64,000 nucleotides of DNA from Teretinema sp942493045 (GCA_942493045.1 OW818665.1:1860001-1924000), one strand, 5' to 3'; numbered from the stretch's first letter, positions 1 through 11,572 are shown. Program-made: numbers and translations. The notes: generated from the letters alone by a model not told the origin.

Positions 1-1308
1 CGACTAAGCACTGAGTTACTGGCCTCCGGAAATTGGATAGCCGGTTCGCGTCTCTCTACCCAAAATCTGCGCGGAGAAATGCATTGGAACGTCGATCCCG
101 ATCAATACCAAAGCGCGCAGTTGCGCAGCTTCTCAGCCCGCGTCAGAATCTCCGAAAACACTGCCGTCTACGCCGGAGCGCAGATTCTTTCCGGCGCGCC
201 GGCGCGGGCTATGAATCCGGTCAGAGCGCTGAGCAGCGCCTTCACTCATGGCACCAGAATTCAGCGCGCGCCGGTTTTCAGTCCCGGGGAGGGTCTGGAC
301 TATCATCGCCTAAGCCTGGAATCCTCTTTAAATAGCCTGCGCCTGGCCGGAAGTTTCAATCCCTGGGCCGTCCGGGACGGCCCGTTGTGGGGAAGCGTCA
401 GCCTCACTTCTCCGCGACATAAAACCGGCAAACTCGAAGCGACCGCGGCTTTTTTTAGCGGAATGAACACCCTTCCCGCGGACAGCGCGGAAAGCTGGTA
501 CTCACCAGAACAGAATTTTCCAGAAAGAACGGGGAACCTCAGCGGATTGGAATATATTCTCCAAGGCCCGAATTTCAGTCAGCACGGCGCCCTGTACCTT
601 TCGCTGCGCGAATTTCAGATCCCGGTATTTGCCGTCCGCGCCGATACTGAACTGAACTTTGGGAGCTTCGGCGTCACCGCCGGACTCTATGAGTCCACAG
701 GCCGCCTGCGCACCCTTTTGTCTTCCAGTACCAGGATAATCAGCCGGGAATTCATTGCTCCACGCCTCAGCTTCGGAGGAGGAAAAAATCACAGCGGACT
801 GACCCTGCGGACCGCGGTACTCGCTGAACACTCCATCTTTCTTCCGGAAGGTTTTAATGCTCTTTATGAAGAACGCTGGCGGTTCCTGGGAGACATCAGG
901 ATCGTAACTGAAAAATTGGCAGCAGAAGGCTCCGTTATGCATCTTTTATCCGCTCTCGACACGGAAACAGATTACTCACTGACTCTGGAACTCCCGCTGC
1001 TGCCGCAGAGACGTTTCAAGCTATGCGGATCAATGGTTCAGTCATTCGGACATGATTTTAAACCGGAAAAACAGATATACACCGAGAAACTACAGCTTAA
1101 ACTAGAAAGTATGCTGCAGGCAGAGCTTTCCGCTTGTCAGGTTCATACCTGTTCGAACGAAAGCACGAAAAATGAACTGCGGATTTCCAGTCAAATAACC
1201 CTAAAAAACCCCAAAATTCGCATTTCCCTGAGTAACGAACTTACTATACCCCTGCCGCAAAGCGGAAAAGTGGGTTATACTTTATCCCTTATCTTATCCT
1301 ACCCTTGA
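1..1308 (+). CDS. Hypothetical beta-rich (possible outer-membrane) protein, 5' partial
   Basis: The frame is open from the first base of the window, so the N-terminus lies outside it; at least 435 residues are present. I do not recognise a family. The visible sequence is rich in short alternating hydrophobic/polar stretches, many aromatic residues and few charged helices, and it ends in an alternating strand (YTLSLILSYP), which resembles the closing strand of an outer-membrane beta-barrel. Membrane location is inference only, because the signal peptide would be outside the window. The gene ends just before the promoter of fusA (EF-G) and seems to be a separate unit. It could equally be a soluble beta protein. 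Confidence 0.6.
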   Translation, partial: RLSTELLASGNWIAGSRLSTQNLRGEMHWNVDPDQYQSAQLRSFSARVRISENTAVYAGAQILSGAPARAMNPVRALSSAFTHGTRIQRAPVFSPGEGLDYHRLSLESSLNSLRLAGSFNPWAVRDGPLWGSVSLTSPRHKTGKLEATAAFFSGMNTLPADSAESWYSPEQNFPERTGNLSGLEYILQGPNFSQHGALYLSLREFQIPVFAVRADTELNFGSFGVTAGLYESTGRLRTLLSSSTRIISREFIAPRLSFGGGKNHSGLTLRTAVLAEHSIFLPEGFNALYEERWRFLGDIRIVTEKLAAEGSVMHLLSALDTETDYSLTLELPLLPQRRFKLCGSMVQSFGHDFKPEKQIYTEKLQLKLESMLQAELSACQVHTCSNESTKNELRISSQITLKNPKIRISLSNELTIPLPQSGKVGYTLSLILSYP

Positions 1309-1315
1309 CGCGGTC

Positions 1316-1344
1316 TTGAAACTCATTAGTCTTTTCGATATAAT
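1316..1344 (+). promoter_or_regulatory. Sigma-70-type promoter of fusA
   Basis: TTGAAA at 1316-1321 and a perfect TATAAT at 1339-1344 are separated by 17 bp. The predicted start near 1351 leaves a leader of about 65 nt before the EF-G start codon. No gene intervenes, so this most likely drives fusA and the downstream ATPase gene. Confidence 0.75.
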
Positions 1345-1414
1345 GCGTAGACTTACATGTCTATGAAAAGCATTGCGGATATCGCAAAATCAATAATGAG
1401 TGAGGTACAGGAAT

Positions 1415-3499
1415 ATGAGTATTGATATTTCCAAGATGAGGAATATCGGTATCAGCGCCCACATTGACTCGGGAAAAACGACTCTTTCCGAACGAATTCT
1501 TTTTTACTGCAACAAAATTCATGCGATCCATGAGGTCCGCGGTAAAGATGGTGTGGGTGCCGTTATGGATAATATGGAACTTGAGCGCGAACGTGGAATT
1601 ACCATCCAGTCAGCCTCAACCCAGGTTCAATGGAAAGATTACACCATAAATGTTATCGATACCCCCGGACACGTTGACTTCACCATTGAAGTAGAGCGCT
1701 CCCTGCGCGTACTTGACGGGGCCATTCTGGTACTTTGTTCCGTCGGCGGCGTGCAGTCCCAGTCAATCACCGTTGACCGTCAGCTGAAACGCTACCATGT
1801 ACCCCGCATCGCCTTTATCAACAAATGCGACCGCACCGGCGCCAACCCGCTGAAGGTACGCATGCAGCTCCGCGAAAAGCTCGGTCTGAATGCCTATATG
1901 ATGCAGCTCCCCATCGGTCTTGAAGACAAGCTCGAGGGCGTTGTGGATCTGGTTACCATGAAAGCCGTCTATTACGAAGGCGAGAGCGGAACCGATATTC
2001 GCATCGCCGAAATCCCCGCCCACCTTGTCGCCGACGCCAAAAAATACCGCGAAGAACTGCTGGACGCCGCGTCCATGTTCTCCGACGACCTGGCCGAGGC
2101 CTTCCTCGAAGGAACCGAAACCGAGGAGATGATTCACGCCGCTATCCGCAAGGGTACCCTGGCCGAACAGCTTGTTCCGGTTTTCCTTGGTTCAGCCTAC
2201 AAGAACAAGGGTATCCAGTCCATGCTGGACGGAGTAGTAAACTATCTGCCGGATCCCTCCCAGGTCAAAAACGTTGCCCTCGATCTGGATAAAAACGAAG
2301 AGCAAATCACCTTAACTGTCAGCGAAAACGCGCCGACCGTTGCACTGGGCTTTAAATTGGAAGACGGCAAGTACGGTCAGTTGACCTATGTGCGCATCTA
2401 TCAAGGACTCATCAAAAAAGGCGATGAACTCTATAACACCCGTGCCCGCAAGAGATTCAAAGTCGGACGCCTGGTGCGTATGAACTCCGCCAACATGGAA
2501 GATATCAACGAAGGACTGCCGGGCGATATCGTGGCCCTCTTCGGTATTGAGTGTGCCTCCGGTGACACTTTCTGCGGCGGCGGCCTGAATTACGCCATGA
2601 GCTCGATGTTCGTGCCCAATCCGGTTATCGATCTCTCGATTACCCCGAAGGACAAGAAATCCAGCGACCAGATGGCCAAAGCTCTGAACCGTTTTACCAA
2701 AGAGGATCCGACCTTCCATTGCTATGTTGATCCTGAATCAAATCAGACCATCATCCAGGGAATGGGCGAGCTGCACCTTGAAGTCTATGTCGAGCGCATG
2801 AAGCGCGAATACAACTGTGAAGTCGAGACCGGAAAACCGCAGGTAGCCTACCGCGAAGCCATCACTCAGCGCGCAGACTTCAACTATACCCACAAGAAGC
2901 AGACCGGTGGTTCCGGACAGTATGGCCGCGTCGCCGGTTTTATTGAGCCGATCGAAGCCGATTACGAATTCGTAGACTCAATCAAAGGTGGATCTATTCC
3001 TAACGAATACATCCCCTCCTGTGACAAGGGATTCAAAGAATCGCTTAAAAAAGGCCAGTTGATCGGATTCCCGATCGTCGGCGTTCGCGCCACCATCAAT
3101 GATGGCGCTTCCCATGCCGTTGACTCTTCCGATATTGCCTTCCAGATTGCCGCCATGGGTGGCTTTAAGGAAGCATATATGAAGGCCAAGCCGGCTATTC
3201 TCGAACCAATCATGAAGGTATCTCTCGAAGGTCCTCAGGAATTCCAGGGAAATATGTTTGGACTTATCAATCAGCGCCGTGGTATAATTATCTCCTCTAC
3301 CGAAGATGATAACTTTGCCCGTGTTGACGCTGAAGTTCCACTGAGCGAGATGTTCGGATTCTCTACAATTCTGCGTTCATCAACCCAGGGTAAGGCCGAG
3401 TATTCCATGGAATTTGCCAAGTACGGCAAAGTACCCCAGGGCGTTGCAGACACTCTGATCAAAGAGTATGAAGCCAAACGCCGGGCAGAACAGAAATAA
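1415..3499 (+). CDS. fusA: Translation elongation factor G (spirochaete/mitochondrial EF-G1 type)
   Basis: A GTPase that moves tRNA and mRNA through the ribosome after peptide bond formation. All five G motifs are visible: AHIDSGKT near residue 14, RGITIQSA, DTPGHVDF, NKCD and GSAYKNKG. The 694-residue length is normal for all five EF-G domains. The P-loop has Ser where most bacterial EF-Gs have Ala, as in mitochondrial EF-G1 and the spd-type EF-Gs of spirochaetes, planctomycetes and deltaproteobacteria. The ATG at 1415 is chosen because GAGGT lies 8 nt upstream; an in-frame GTG at 1400 has no such site. The next gene follows after 10 nt and is probably co-transcribed. Spirochaetes often have a second EF-G, so this copy may be one of two; the GTPase motifs are intact, so an elongation role is likely. 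Confidence 0.95.
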   Translation: MSIDISKMRNIGISAHIDSGKTTLSERILFYCNKIHAIHEVRGKDGVGAVMDNMELERERGITIQSASTQVQWKDYTINVIDTPGHVDFTIEVERSLRVLDGAILVLCSVGGVQSQSITVDRQLKRYHVPRIAFINKCDRTGANPLKVRMQLREKLGLNAYMMQLPIGLEDKLEGVVDLVTMKAVYYEGESGTDIRIAEIPAHLVADAKKYREELLDAASMFSDDLAEAFLEGTETEEMIHAAIRKGTLAEQLVPVFLGSAYKNKGIQSMLDGVVNYLPDPSQVKNVALDLDKNEEQITLTVSENAPTVALGFKLEDGKYGQLTYVRIYQGLIKKGDELYNTRARKRFKVGRLVRMNSANMEDINEGLPGDIVALFGIECASGDTFCGGGLNYAMSSMFVPNPVIDLSITPKDKKSSDQMAKALNRFTKEDPTFHCYVDPESNQTIIQGMGELHLEVYVERMKREYNCEVETGKPQVAYREAITQRADFNYTHKKQTGGSGQYGRVAGFIEPIEADYEFVDSIKGGSIPNEYIPSCDKGFKESLKKGQLIGFPIVGVRATINDGASHAVDSSDIAFQIAAMGGFKEAYMKAKPAILEPIMKVSLEGPQEFQGNMFGLINQRRGIIISSTEDDNFARVDAEVPLSEMFGFSTILRSSTQGKAEYSMEFAKYGKVPQGVADTLIKEYEAKRRAEQK

Positions 3500-3509
3500 G
3501 GAGATACAA

Positions 3510-4193
3510 ATGGTAAAGCAGGATCTTATAGAACGCAGCCCGGTCCGGAATTTCGAAAAGACCCTGGGCGGCGGAGTAAAGCCCGGCGAAATCGGTGTAA
3601 TTGCATCCAAAAAAGGTCTCGGAAAGACTTCTATTCTGGTTCAAATCGGTATCGACAAGCTGCTTCAGGGCAATGGGGTTATCCATGTTTCCTTCAACCA
3701 GCAGGCTGATCACGTCGTAACCTGGTATGAAGACATATTTAACGAGCTGGCCAAGAAGAAGAATCTCGATAAGGCCACCGAAGTCAAAAATGAATTGATC
3801 CGCAAACGGATCGTTCTTAACTTCAACCAGGATTCGGTGACCGCGACTCAGCTTATCAAAACCCTCAAGGCCCTAACTGAAGGCGGCGTCAAACCAGAAG
3901 CACTGATTATTGACGGCTTCGATTTTGCCCGGGCTTCAAAAGAAAGCATGAAGGAAATGAAGGCTTTCGCAAAAGAGATGAACTGTATCATCTGGTACAG
4001 CGCCAATATCGAAACCTCAGATAAAGGTTTACCGGCAATTCTTGCTCCCTTCGCTTCCGATATTGATGTAGCCATTTTCCTGGATCCCAGAAGTGACTGC
4101 ATCCTGATCAAGGTATTAAAGGAACATGACAAAGCAGATTACAACACCGACCTGAAACTCGATGTAAAAACCCTGCTGATTGCCGACAAATAA
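3510..4193 (+). CDS. RecA/KaiC-superfamily P-loop ATPase of unknown role
   Basis: A 227-residue protein preceded by AAGGAG 6 nt before the ATG. A Walker A-like loop (SKKGLGKTS) lies near residue 31, in a context typical of RecA/DnaB/KaiC-like single-domain ATPases (GVKPGEIGVIA before it), and a Walker B-like strand (ALIIDGFDF) lies near residue 135. The first Gly of the canonical GxxxxGKT is replaced, which is slightly unusual. There is no DNA-binding or membrane segment that I can see. It sits 10 nt after fusA and is closed by a terminator, so it is co-expressed with EF-G; whether it acts in translation is unknown. I cannot assign a function beyond nucleotide binding. Confidence 0.75.
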   Translation: MVKQDLIERSPVRNFEKTLGGGVKPGEIGVIASKKGLGKTSILVQIGIDKLLQGNGVIHVSFNQQADHVVTWYEDIFNELAKKKNLDKATEVKNELIRKRIVLNFNQDSVTATQLIKTLKALTEGGVKPEALIIDGFDFARASKESMKEMKAFAKEMNCIIWYSANIETSDKGLPAILAPFASDIDVAIFLDPRSDCILIKVLKEHDKADYNTDLKLDVKTLLIADK

Positions 4194-4219
4194 CCGCGAT
4201 TTTGTCAGAAAAGTCTATA

Positions 4220-4246
4220 AAAAACCGCCTCCGGGCGGTTTTTTTA
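4220..4246 (+). terminator. Rho-independent terminator of the fusA operon
   Basis: AAACCGCC-tccg-GGCGGTTT hairpin followed by a run of T. It lies 27 nt after the ATPase stop codon and before the malQ promoter. Confidence 0.9.
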
Positions 4247-4254
4247 TTTCACTA

Positions 4255-4283
4255 TTGAAGAAAACCGTGTTATGATTTATATT
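4255..4283 (+). promoter_or_regulatory. Promoter of malQ
   Basis: TTGAAG at 4255-4260 and TATATT at 4278-4283 with 17-bp spacing. Transcription would start near 4290, inside the palindrome at 4287-4300. Confidence 0.6.
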
Positions 4284-4286
4284 GAA

Positions 4287-4300
4287 GTAAACCGGTTTAC
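4287..4300. promoter_or_regulatory. Palindromic operator at the malQ start site
   Basis: GTAAACCGGTTTAC is a perfect 14-bp palindrome with a central CpG, the shape of LacI-family operators such as those of maltose regulators. It covers the predicted transcription start, so a bound repressor would block malQ. The regulator is not encoded in the window; the family assignment is inference from operator shape. Confidence 0.55.
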
Positions 4301-4327
4301 CTTACCGAGATCACCAAGGAGTATGTT

Positions 4328-5878
4328 ATGTCATTATCGCGATCAAGCGGAATTCTTCTTCATCCGACTTCCTTACCGGAAACCCCCGGCATCGGAACTA
4401 TTGGAAAACAAGCGTATAAATTTATTGATTGGCTGGAATCAGCCGGGCAGACTCTTTGGCAAATTCTCCCGCTCGGTCCTACCGGATACGGTGATTCCCC
4501 TTATGCTTCCTTTTCATCTTTTGCCGGCAATCCGCTGCTGATCGACTTGGACATGCTCGTGCACCAGGGCTATCTCACCGCCAGCGACGCTAATCCGCCT
4601 GAATATATTAAAAACAGCGGGCCAATCGATTTTGGTTCTGTGGTTTGGTGGAAAAACCCGGTTTTAAAGAAAGCCGCTCATAATTTTTTAGCCAATACAA
4701 AATCTGCCGCGTACGCTGACTTTAAAAAAGAACAGGCCTATTGGCTGGATAATTACGCTCTATTCATGGATATCAAAGAATTTTTTGATAAAAAAGCCCA
4801 GGACGAAAAGCTGTTCGGAAAATTATGGAATAACTATTGGCCTGAGGATTTGGCGACTTACCAAAAGCCCGCTATTGAAAAATGGCTGAAGGATAATTCC
4901 GAGAGCGTTGAACTTCAAAAAGTTGTGCAGTTCTTCTTTTTTGAACAATGGACAGCGCTAAAAAAATACGCCAACTCCAAAAAAATATCAATCATCGGCG
5001 ATATTCCGATATTCGTAGCCGCCGACTCCTCTGACGTGTGGGCTAACCAGCACCTTTTCCAGCTTGATAAAAAGGGTCATCCCACGGTCGTTGCCGGAGT
5101 ACCGCCGGATTACTTCAGCGCCACCGGTCAATTATGGGGCAATCCGCTCTACAACTGGGCAGAAATGAAAAAAGACGGTTATTCCTGGTGGCTATCGCGC
5201 ATCAAAGCCATGTTGACAATGGTTGATTTTATCCGCATCGATCACTTCCGTGGATTTGAAGCATACTGGGCAATCCCGGCCGCGGAAAAAACCGCAATAA
5301 ATGGCAAGTGGGTTAAAGGGCCGGATCATGACTTTTTCGCATCAATCAAAAAGTCACTCGGAGAACTGCCGATTCTTGTAGAAGACCTTGGACTGATTAC
5401 ACCGGAAGTTCAGAGCCTGCGCGACGATTTCAACCTTCCAGGAATGAAGGTTCTCCAATTTGCCTTTGATATCAACGAAGCAGGCAAAGAAGGCTTTACC
5501 AATGCCTTCCTGCCGCACATGTATACTCCGGACTGTCTGGTATATACCGGAGTGCATGACAACGACACCATGCAGGGTTGGTTGGATCATGCGACCGAAC
5601 CCGAAATCAAACTTATCCAGGACTACCTGGGCGGTTCAGTAAAGAAAGATAATATGGTTAGGGAATTAATCCGTACGGCTCTTATGTCCGTCGCTGTATT
5701 CGCGATTTTCCCGCTGCAGGATCTGTTCGCGATTGGCTCCGAAGGACGCATGAATACGCCTTCTACCCTGGGCAACAACTGGTCCTGGAGAATGCAGACG
5801 AAACATTTTGATACGGACGCCGCGAAATGGATCGATAAGTATTCCCATATGTACGGCCGCAATATAACCGGCAAATAA
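4328..5878 (+). CDS. malQ: 4-alpha-glucanotransferase (amylomaltase, GH77)
   Basis: Transfers alpha-1,4-glucan segments between maltodextrins, releasing glucose, in cytoplasmic maltose/glycogen metabolism. At 516 residues it is a typical compact bacterial MalQ. The N-terminal SGILLHPTSLP and GDSPYASFSSFAGNP stretches are GH77 hallmarks. The nucleophile Asp lies in DFIRIDHFRGFEAYW, the acid/base Glu in LVEDLG, and the third acidic residue in GVHDNDTMQGW; all are intact. AAGGAG lies 6 nt before the ATG. The gene stands alone between two terminators and is preceded by a palindromic operator, so sugar-responsive repression is likely. Confidence 0.95.
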   Translation: MSLSRSSGILLHPTSLPETPGIGTIGKQAYKFIDWLESAGQTLWQILPLGPTGYGDSPYASFSSFAGNPLLIDLDMLVHQGYLTASDANPPEYIKNSGPIDFGSVVWWKNPVLKKAAHNFLANTKSAAYADFKKEQAYWLDNYALFMDIKEFFDKKAQDEKLFGKLWNNYWPEDLATYQKPAIEKWLKDNSESVELQKVVQFFFFEQWTALKKYANSKKISIIGDIPIFVAADSSDVWANQHLFQLDKKGHPTVVAGVPPDYFSATGQLWGNPLYNWAEMKKDGYSWWLSRIKAMLTMVDFIRIDHFRGFEAYWAIPAAEKTAINGKWVKGPDHDFFASIKKSLGELPILVEDLGLITPEVQSLRDDFNLPGMKVLQFAFDINEAGKEGFTNAFLPHMYTPDCLVYTGVHDNDTMQGWLDHATEPEIKLIQDYLGGSVKKDNMVRELIRTALMSVAVFAIFPLQDLFAIGSEGRMNTPSTLGNNWSWRMQTKHFDTDAAKWIDKYSHMYGRNITGK

Positions 5879-5896
5879 AGTATTGTCCTGACACCG

Positions 5897-5934
5897 AAAA
5901 GGAAAGAAACCGAAAGGCTTCTTTCCTTTTTTTT
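5897..5934. terminator. Bidirectional terminator between malQ and ktrA
   Basis: AAAAGGAAAGAA pairs with TTCTTTCCTTTT around a short loop, followed by a T-run on the plus strand and preceded by A-rich sequence on the other side. It can end both malQ (plus) and the ktrB-ktrA operon (minus), whose last stop codon is at 5934. Confidence 0.75.
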
Positions 5935-6647
5935 TATTTTCGAGAGAAGATTCTCCTGAAAACTGTAGAAAGATTGCTTTTGTTTTCTGTATTGATCGTT
6001 TTCGAGAACCTGAATATATCTTCTTCTTTTCCTGCTACTAATAAAATATCCTGGTTGGTAAACAGATACGCAGGATCGTTAATGAAGAAAAAGTCATCAG
6101 AATCTTTCTTTCGCATGGCAACTACATTTAACTTCCAGGCTTTTCGCAAATTTGCATCGAGCAAGCTCATTCCTACACAATGTTCATTTGCCTGTACTTC
6201 CGCCAAAGCCAAATTATTGGATATCGGCAAATAGTTAAACAAAGATGAAGATGCCAGCATTGGTGTAATGCGCTTTGCAGCCTCTAAATCCGGATAGATC
6301 ACTTCGGTCGCGCCAACCATCTCCAAAACCTCACCATGTTCATCGGTCTGCGCCTTTACCAGAATTTCCTTGATTCCCATCTTTTTTAAGTAATTAGTCG
6401 TCATAATGGAAACTTCGATTTTTCCGCCAAGATCAACTATCGCTGCATCGATCTCCGGAGGCACAATTCTCTTTAACGCGGCCTCATTGATAACGTCAGA
6501 GATAAACGCGGCTTTGGCATAATCTTTATACCGGTCAATAATCTCACGGTCCTTATCGATGATAATAATCTCATTTGTAATCGTTAGCAGCTCTTCGAGC
6601 ATTCGTAATCCAAAGGTACCAAGCCCGATAATGGCAAACTGTTTCAT
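5934..6647 (-). CDS. ktrA: Potassium uptake regulatory subunit KtrA (TrkA family)
   Basis: Cytoplasmic gating subunit of the Ktr potassium transporter. It has an N-terminal RCK/Rossmann domain with the nucleotide-binding GLGTFG motif at about residue 8 and an acidic residue at the end of strand 2 (IIIIDKD). A TrkA-C domain follows from about residue 150 (NNLALAEVQANEHCVGMSL to ILLVAGKEEDIFRF). The 237-residue length fits the single-RCK KtrA type rather than the double-length TrkA. AAGGAG overlaps the stop codon of ktrB, 6 nt before this ATG. The tandem arrangement with ktrB shows they form one transporter. Confidence 0.92.
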   Translation of the reverse strand: MKQFAIIGLGTFGLRMLEELLTITNEIIIIDKDREIIDRYKDYAKAAFISDVINEAALKRIVPPEIDAAIVDLGGKIEVSIMTTNYLKKMGIKEILVKAQTDEHGEVLEMVGATEVIYPDLEAAKRITPMLASSSLFNYLPISNNLALAEVQANEHCVGMSLLDANLRKAWKLNVVAMRKKDSDDFFFINDPAYLFTNQDILLVAGKEEDIFRFSKTINTENKSNLSTVFRRIFSRK

Positions 6648-6657
6648 CTACAACTCC

Positions 6658-8001
6658 TTATCCAATCATAATGCTGGCAGACGGGTAAGTTGAAAAACGG
6701 TCCGAGTGTTTTTGCGCAAATCCCAAAGCCATCGCTAATACCCCGGTACGTCCAATAAACATCGTAAAGATTATTACAACTTTACTGGGACTCGATAAAA
6801 TTCCAGTAAGACCCTGCGATAAACCAACAGTCGCGAAAGCTGACACGACTTCGAAAAAGAGATCAAAATAAGAAAAAAGACCGGATGATAAAGCGTTTCG
6901 CTCAAAAAACAGCAAAAGCATTATTGCACCGATGATCATTAACAAACTTTTAGCCACAATACTGAAAGCTTTTTCCACATTGGCTGTGCTGATATTCCGA
7001 TTAAAAACATTCAAACCATTTCTTTCATAGTTTCCCCGGATTGCGTACAACAATACAATAAAGAAAGTTGTAGTTTTAACACCACCGGCGATTGAACCCG
7101 GAGATCCTCCGATAAACATCAACAAGAACGTAAAAAACTTGCTAATCGGTGATAGCAAAGCCTGGTCGATCAACGAAAAACCGGCTGTACGAGGGGTGAT
7201 TGCCTGAAACAGTGAAAATTGTATTTTGTCTGTCAATGAATAACTGTACAGCGAATATCTATACTCAGCCAGAAAGAAAAAAACAGTGCCGAATATAATC
7301 AATATAAAAGTCGAAACAAGTACAAAACGGGAATGAAAACTTAACGGTTGAGCCATTCGCGGTTTTTGCGGGATTTTAATAATATCTTTTAATACAATGA
7401 ATCCCACACCCCCACACACAATTAAAAAGGCGACTGGCCCAATTACGAGTGTATTTGAACGAAATGGGGCAAGGCTATCAGCATAAGTAGAAAACCCAGC
7501 ATTGCAAAATGCCGAAACCGAATGAAAAATCGCGTCAAAGACAGGCCTTGCTGATCCGCCGGATAAAAATCCAAAATACATAATGATAGCACCGACCGAT
7601 TCGATCCCTAAGGTAAAGATCATGATTGATCGTAGAATTTTTCGAGGTTCGTATTCTACTTCATCGACAAAGAATTCCCTGATCATTGTTCGGGTTACCA
7701 AAGAAACTTTGCGTTGCGGGCCTGTAACAAATAAAGTTATAAAAGTAAGTATTCCCAAACCACCGAATTCTATCAAAACCATAATCGTAATAAAACCAAA
7801 TAAGGAAAATTCATTCATTGAAATTGTGGACAAACCTGTTACACAAACTGCCGAAACGGATGTAAACAAAGCGTCGATGAAAGAAACCGAATATCCAGAT
7901 CTGTACATAAACGGAAGCATTAACAATAACGAACCCGTTATTGAAAGAATAGAAAAATACATGAATAGCTGAACTTTATCCGATGACAAACGAATACTCA
8001 T
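6658..8001 (-). CDS. ktrB: Potassium uptake channel subunit KtrB (TrkH family)
   Basis: Integral membrane K+ translocating subunit of 447 residues. The four pore loops of the Trk/Ktr/HKT family are visible, each ending with the conserved Gly of the filter: TSVSAVCVTGLS, HSVSAFCNAGFS, QAITPRTAGFS and EVVSAFATVGLS. The start is taken as the ATG at 8001 (MSIRLSSDK). A GTG further upstream at 8052 would add 17 unusual residues, and neither start has a good Shine-Dalgarno. TATAAT lies exactly 6 nt before the 8001 ATG, so translation may begin at the 5' end of a leaderless mRNA. ktrA follows after 10 nt. Confidence 0.92.
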   Translation of the reverse strand: MSIRLSSDKVQLFMYFSILSITGSLLLMLPFMYRSGYSVSFIDALFTSVSAVCVTGLSTISMNEFSLFGFITIMVLIEFGGLGILTFITLFVTGPQRKVSLVTRTMIREFFVDEVEYEPRKILRSIMIFTLGIESVGAIIMYFGFLSGGSARPVFDAIFHSVSAFCNAGFSTYADSLAPFRSNTLVIGPVAFLIVCGGVGFIVLKDIIKIPQKPRMAQPLSFHSRFVLVSTFILIIFGTVFFFLAEYRYSLYSYSLTDKIQFSLFQAITPRTAGFSLIDQALLSPISKFFTFLLMFIGGSPGSIAGGVKTTTFFIVLLYAIRGNYERNGLNVFNRNISTANVEKAFSIVAKSLLMIIGAIMLLLFFERNALSSGLFSYFDLFFEVVSAFATVGLSQGLTGILSSPSKVVIIFTMFIGRTGVLAMALGFAQKHSDRFSTYPSASIMIG

Positions 8002-8007
8002 CTGATC

Positions 8008-8013
8008 ATTATA
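8008..8013 (-). promoter_or_regulatory. -10 element immediately upstream of ktrB
   Basis: A perfect TATAAT on the minus strand, followed by 6 nt and then the ktrB ATG. Transcription would start at or next to the A of the start codon. No convincing -35 box is present 16-18 bp upstream, so the call is tentative. Confidence 0.45.
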
Positions 8014-8052
8014 CAATATTTCCCTGTTTCTTAGGAAGGGGACAGATGGCAC

Positions 8053-8352
8053 AATACATATCGAAAACTGCGTAGCAAGCTTTCGGTTAGTCGCCGTGGA
8101 GTTTCGCGAATGCGAAACTCCAGAGGCTTTTTTTATATTACAGGCCCTCCGAATGGAGGGCCTAGCTTGTGCGGCTTTTCATATGCGGGACGCAGCTTCC
8201 AGGTGTCGCCTGCGGCTCCACCTTTGCAGTTTTTGACAGCGAGGGAAAAACGGACTGCCGAGAAAGCGATAGGTGTCAAAAACTGCATAGGATACTTGGA
8301 GACCTTTTTTATTTAAACGGCCCACCCGAAGGGTGAGCCGTTTAAATAAAAA
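8053..8352. other. Hairpin-rich intergenic region between ktrB and rRNA operon 1
   Basis: I see no gene here. The stretch holds at least four inverted repeats: 8097-8122 (11-bp stem, loop GAAT), 8142-8163 (9-bp stem, loop GAAT), a 13-bp perfect pair 8226-8238/8274-8286 separated by 35 bp, and a hairpin at about 8309-8345 (AAACGGC and GCCGTTT arms). Two T-runs on the plus strand (8128-8134 and about 8305-8310) precede hairpins, so not all of these are ordinary terminators. Confidence 0.6.
8093..8135 (+). terminator. Terminator-like hairpin on the plus strand with no obvious gene
   Basis: The stem GGAGTTTCGC-gaat-GCGAAACTCC with outer GCC/GGC pairing is followed by seven T on the plus strand. 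Both neighbours (ktrB and the 5S gene) are on the minus strand, so the transcript it would stop is unknown. Confidence 0.5.
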
Positions 8353-8353
8353 A

Positions 8354-8467
8354 AGCCTGGCAGCTTCCTACTTTCCCACTTTGCAGCAGTATCATCGGCG
8401 TTAAAGAGCTTGACTTCCGTGTTCGGGATGGGAACGGGTATTACCTCTTCACTATGGCCACCAGGCA
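8354..8467 (-). rRNA. rrf: 5S ribosomal RNA (operon 1)
   Basis: The minus strand starts with GCCTGGTGGCC and ends with GCTGCCAGGC, which pair as helix I of 5S rRNA. The internal CCCGTTCCCATCCCGAACACGG block is the conserved loop B/C region. A run of seven T follows directly. It differs from the operon 2 copy at two positions. Confidence 0.93.
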
Positions 8468-8608
8468 TTATTAACAATGTTGGTTGGAATCTTGTGTTCG
8501 ATTCCGGTCCGTTTTCAGGATGGACTTCCTAACACAGGGTCAGCGGCGTAAATGAGCGCGCTGCGCGGGGAACGTAAAAGAAAAAGTTGTAATGAAAAAC
8601 GATAATAT

Positions 8609-11572
<2,964 letters not shown>

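Noticed and set aside
502..942. Minus-strand open frame opposite the first gene
   Set aside because: It mirrors the codon pattern of the plus-strand gene, which is open from the window edge, and has no recognisable protein pattern.
8226..8286. CRISPR or insertion sequence from repeated arms near ktrB
   Set aside because: Only one inverted pair exists, with no repeated spacers, no transposase and no target duplication seen.
8309..8345. Terminator of rRNA operon 1 at the AAACGGC/GCCGTTT hairpin
   Set aside because: On the rRNA strand the hairpin is followed by A rather than T; the T-run directly after 5S is the more likely end.
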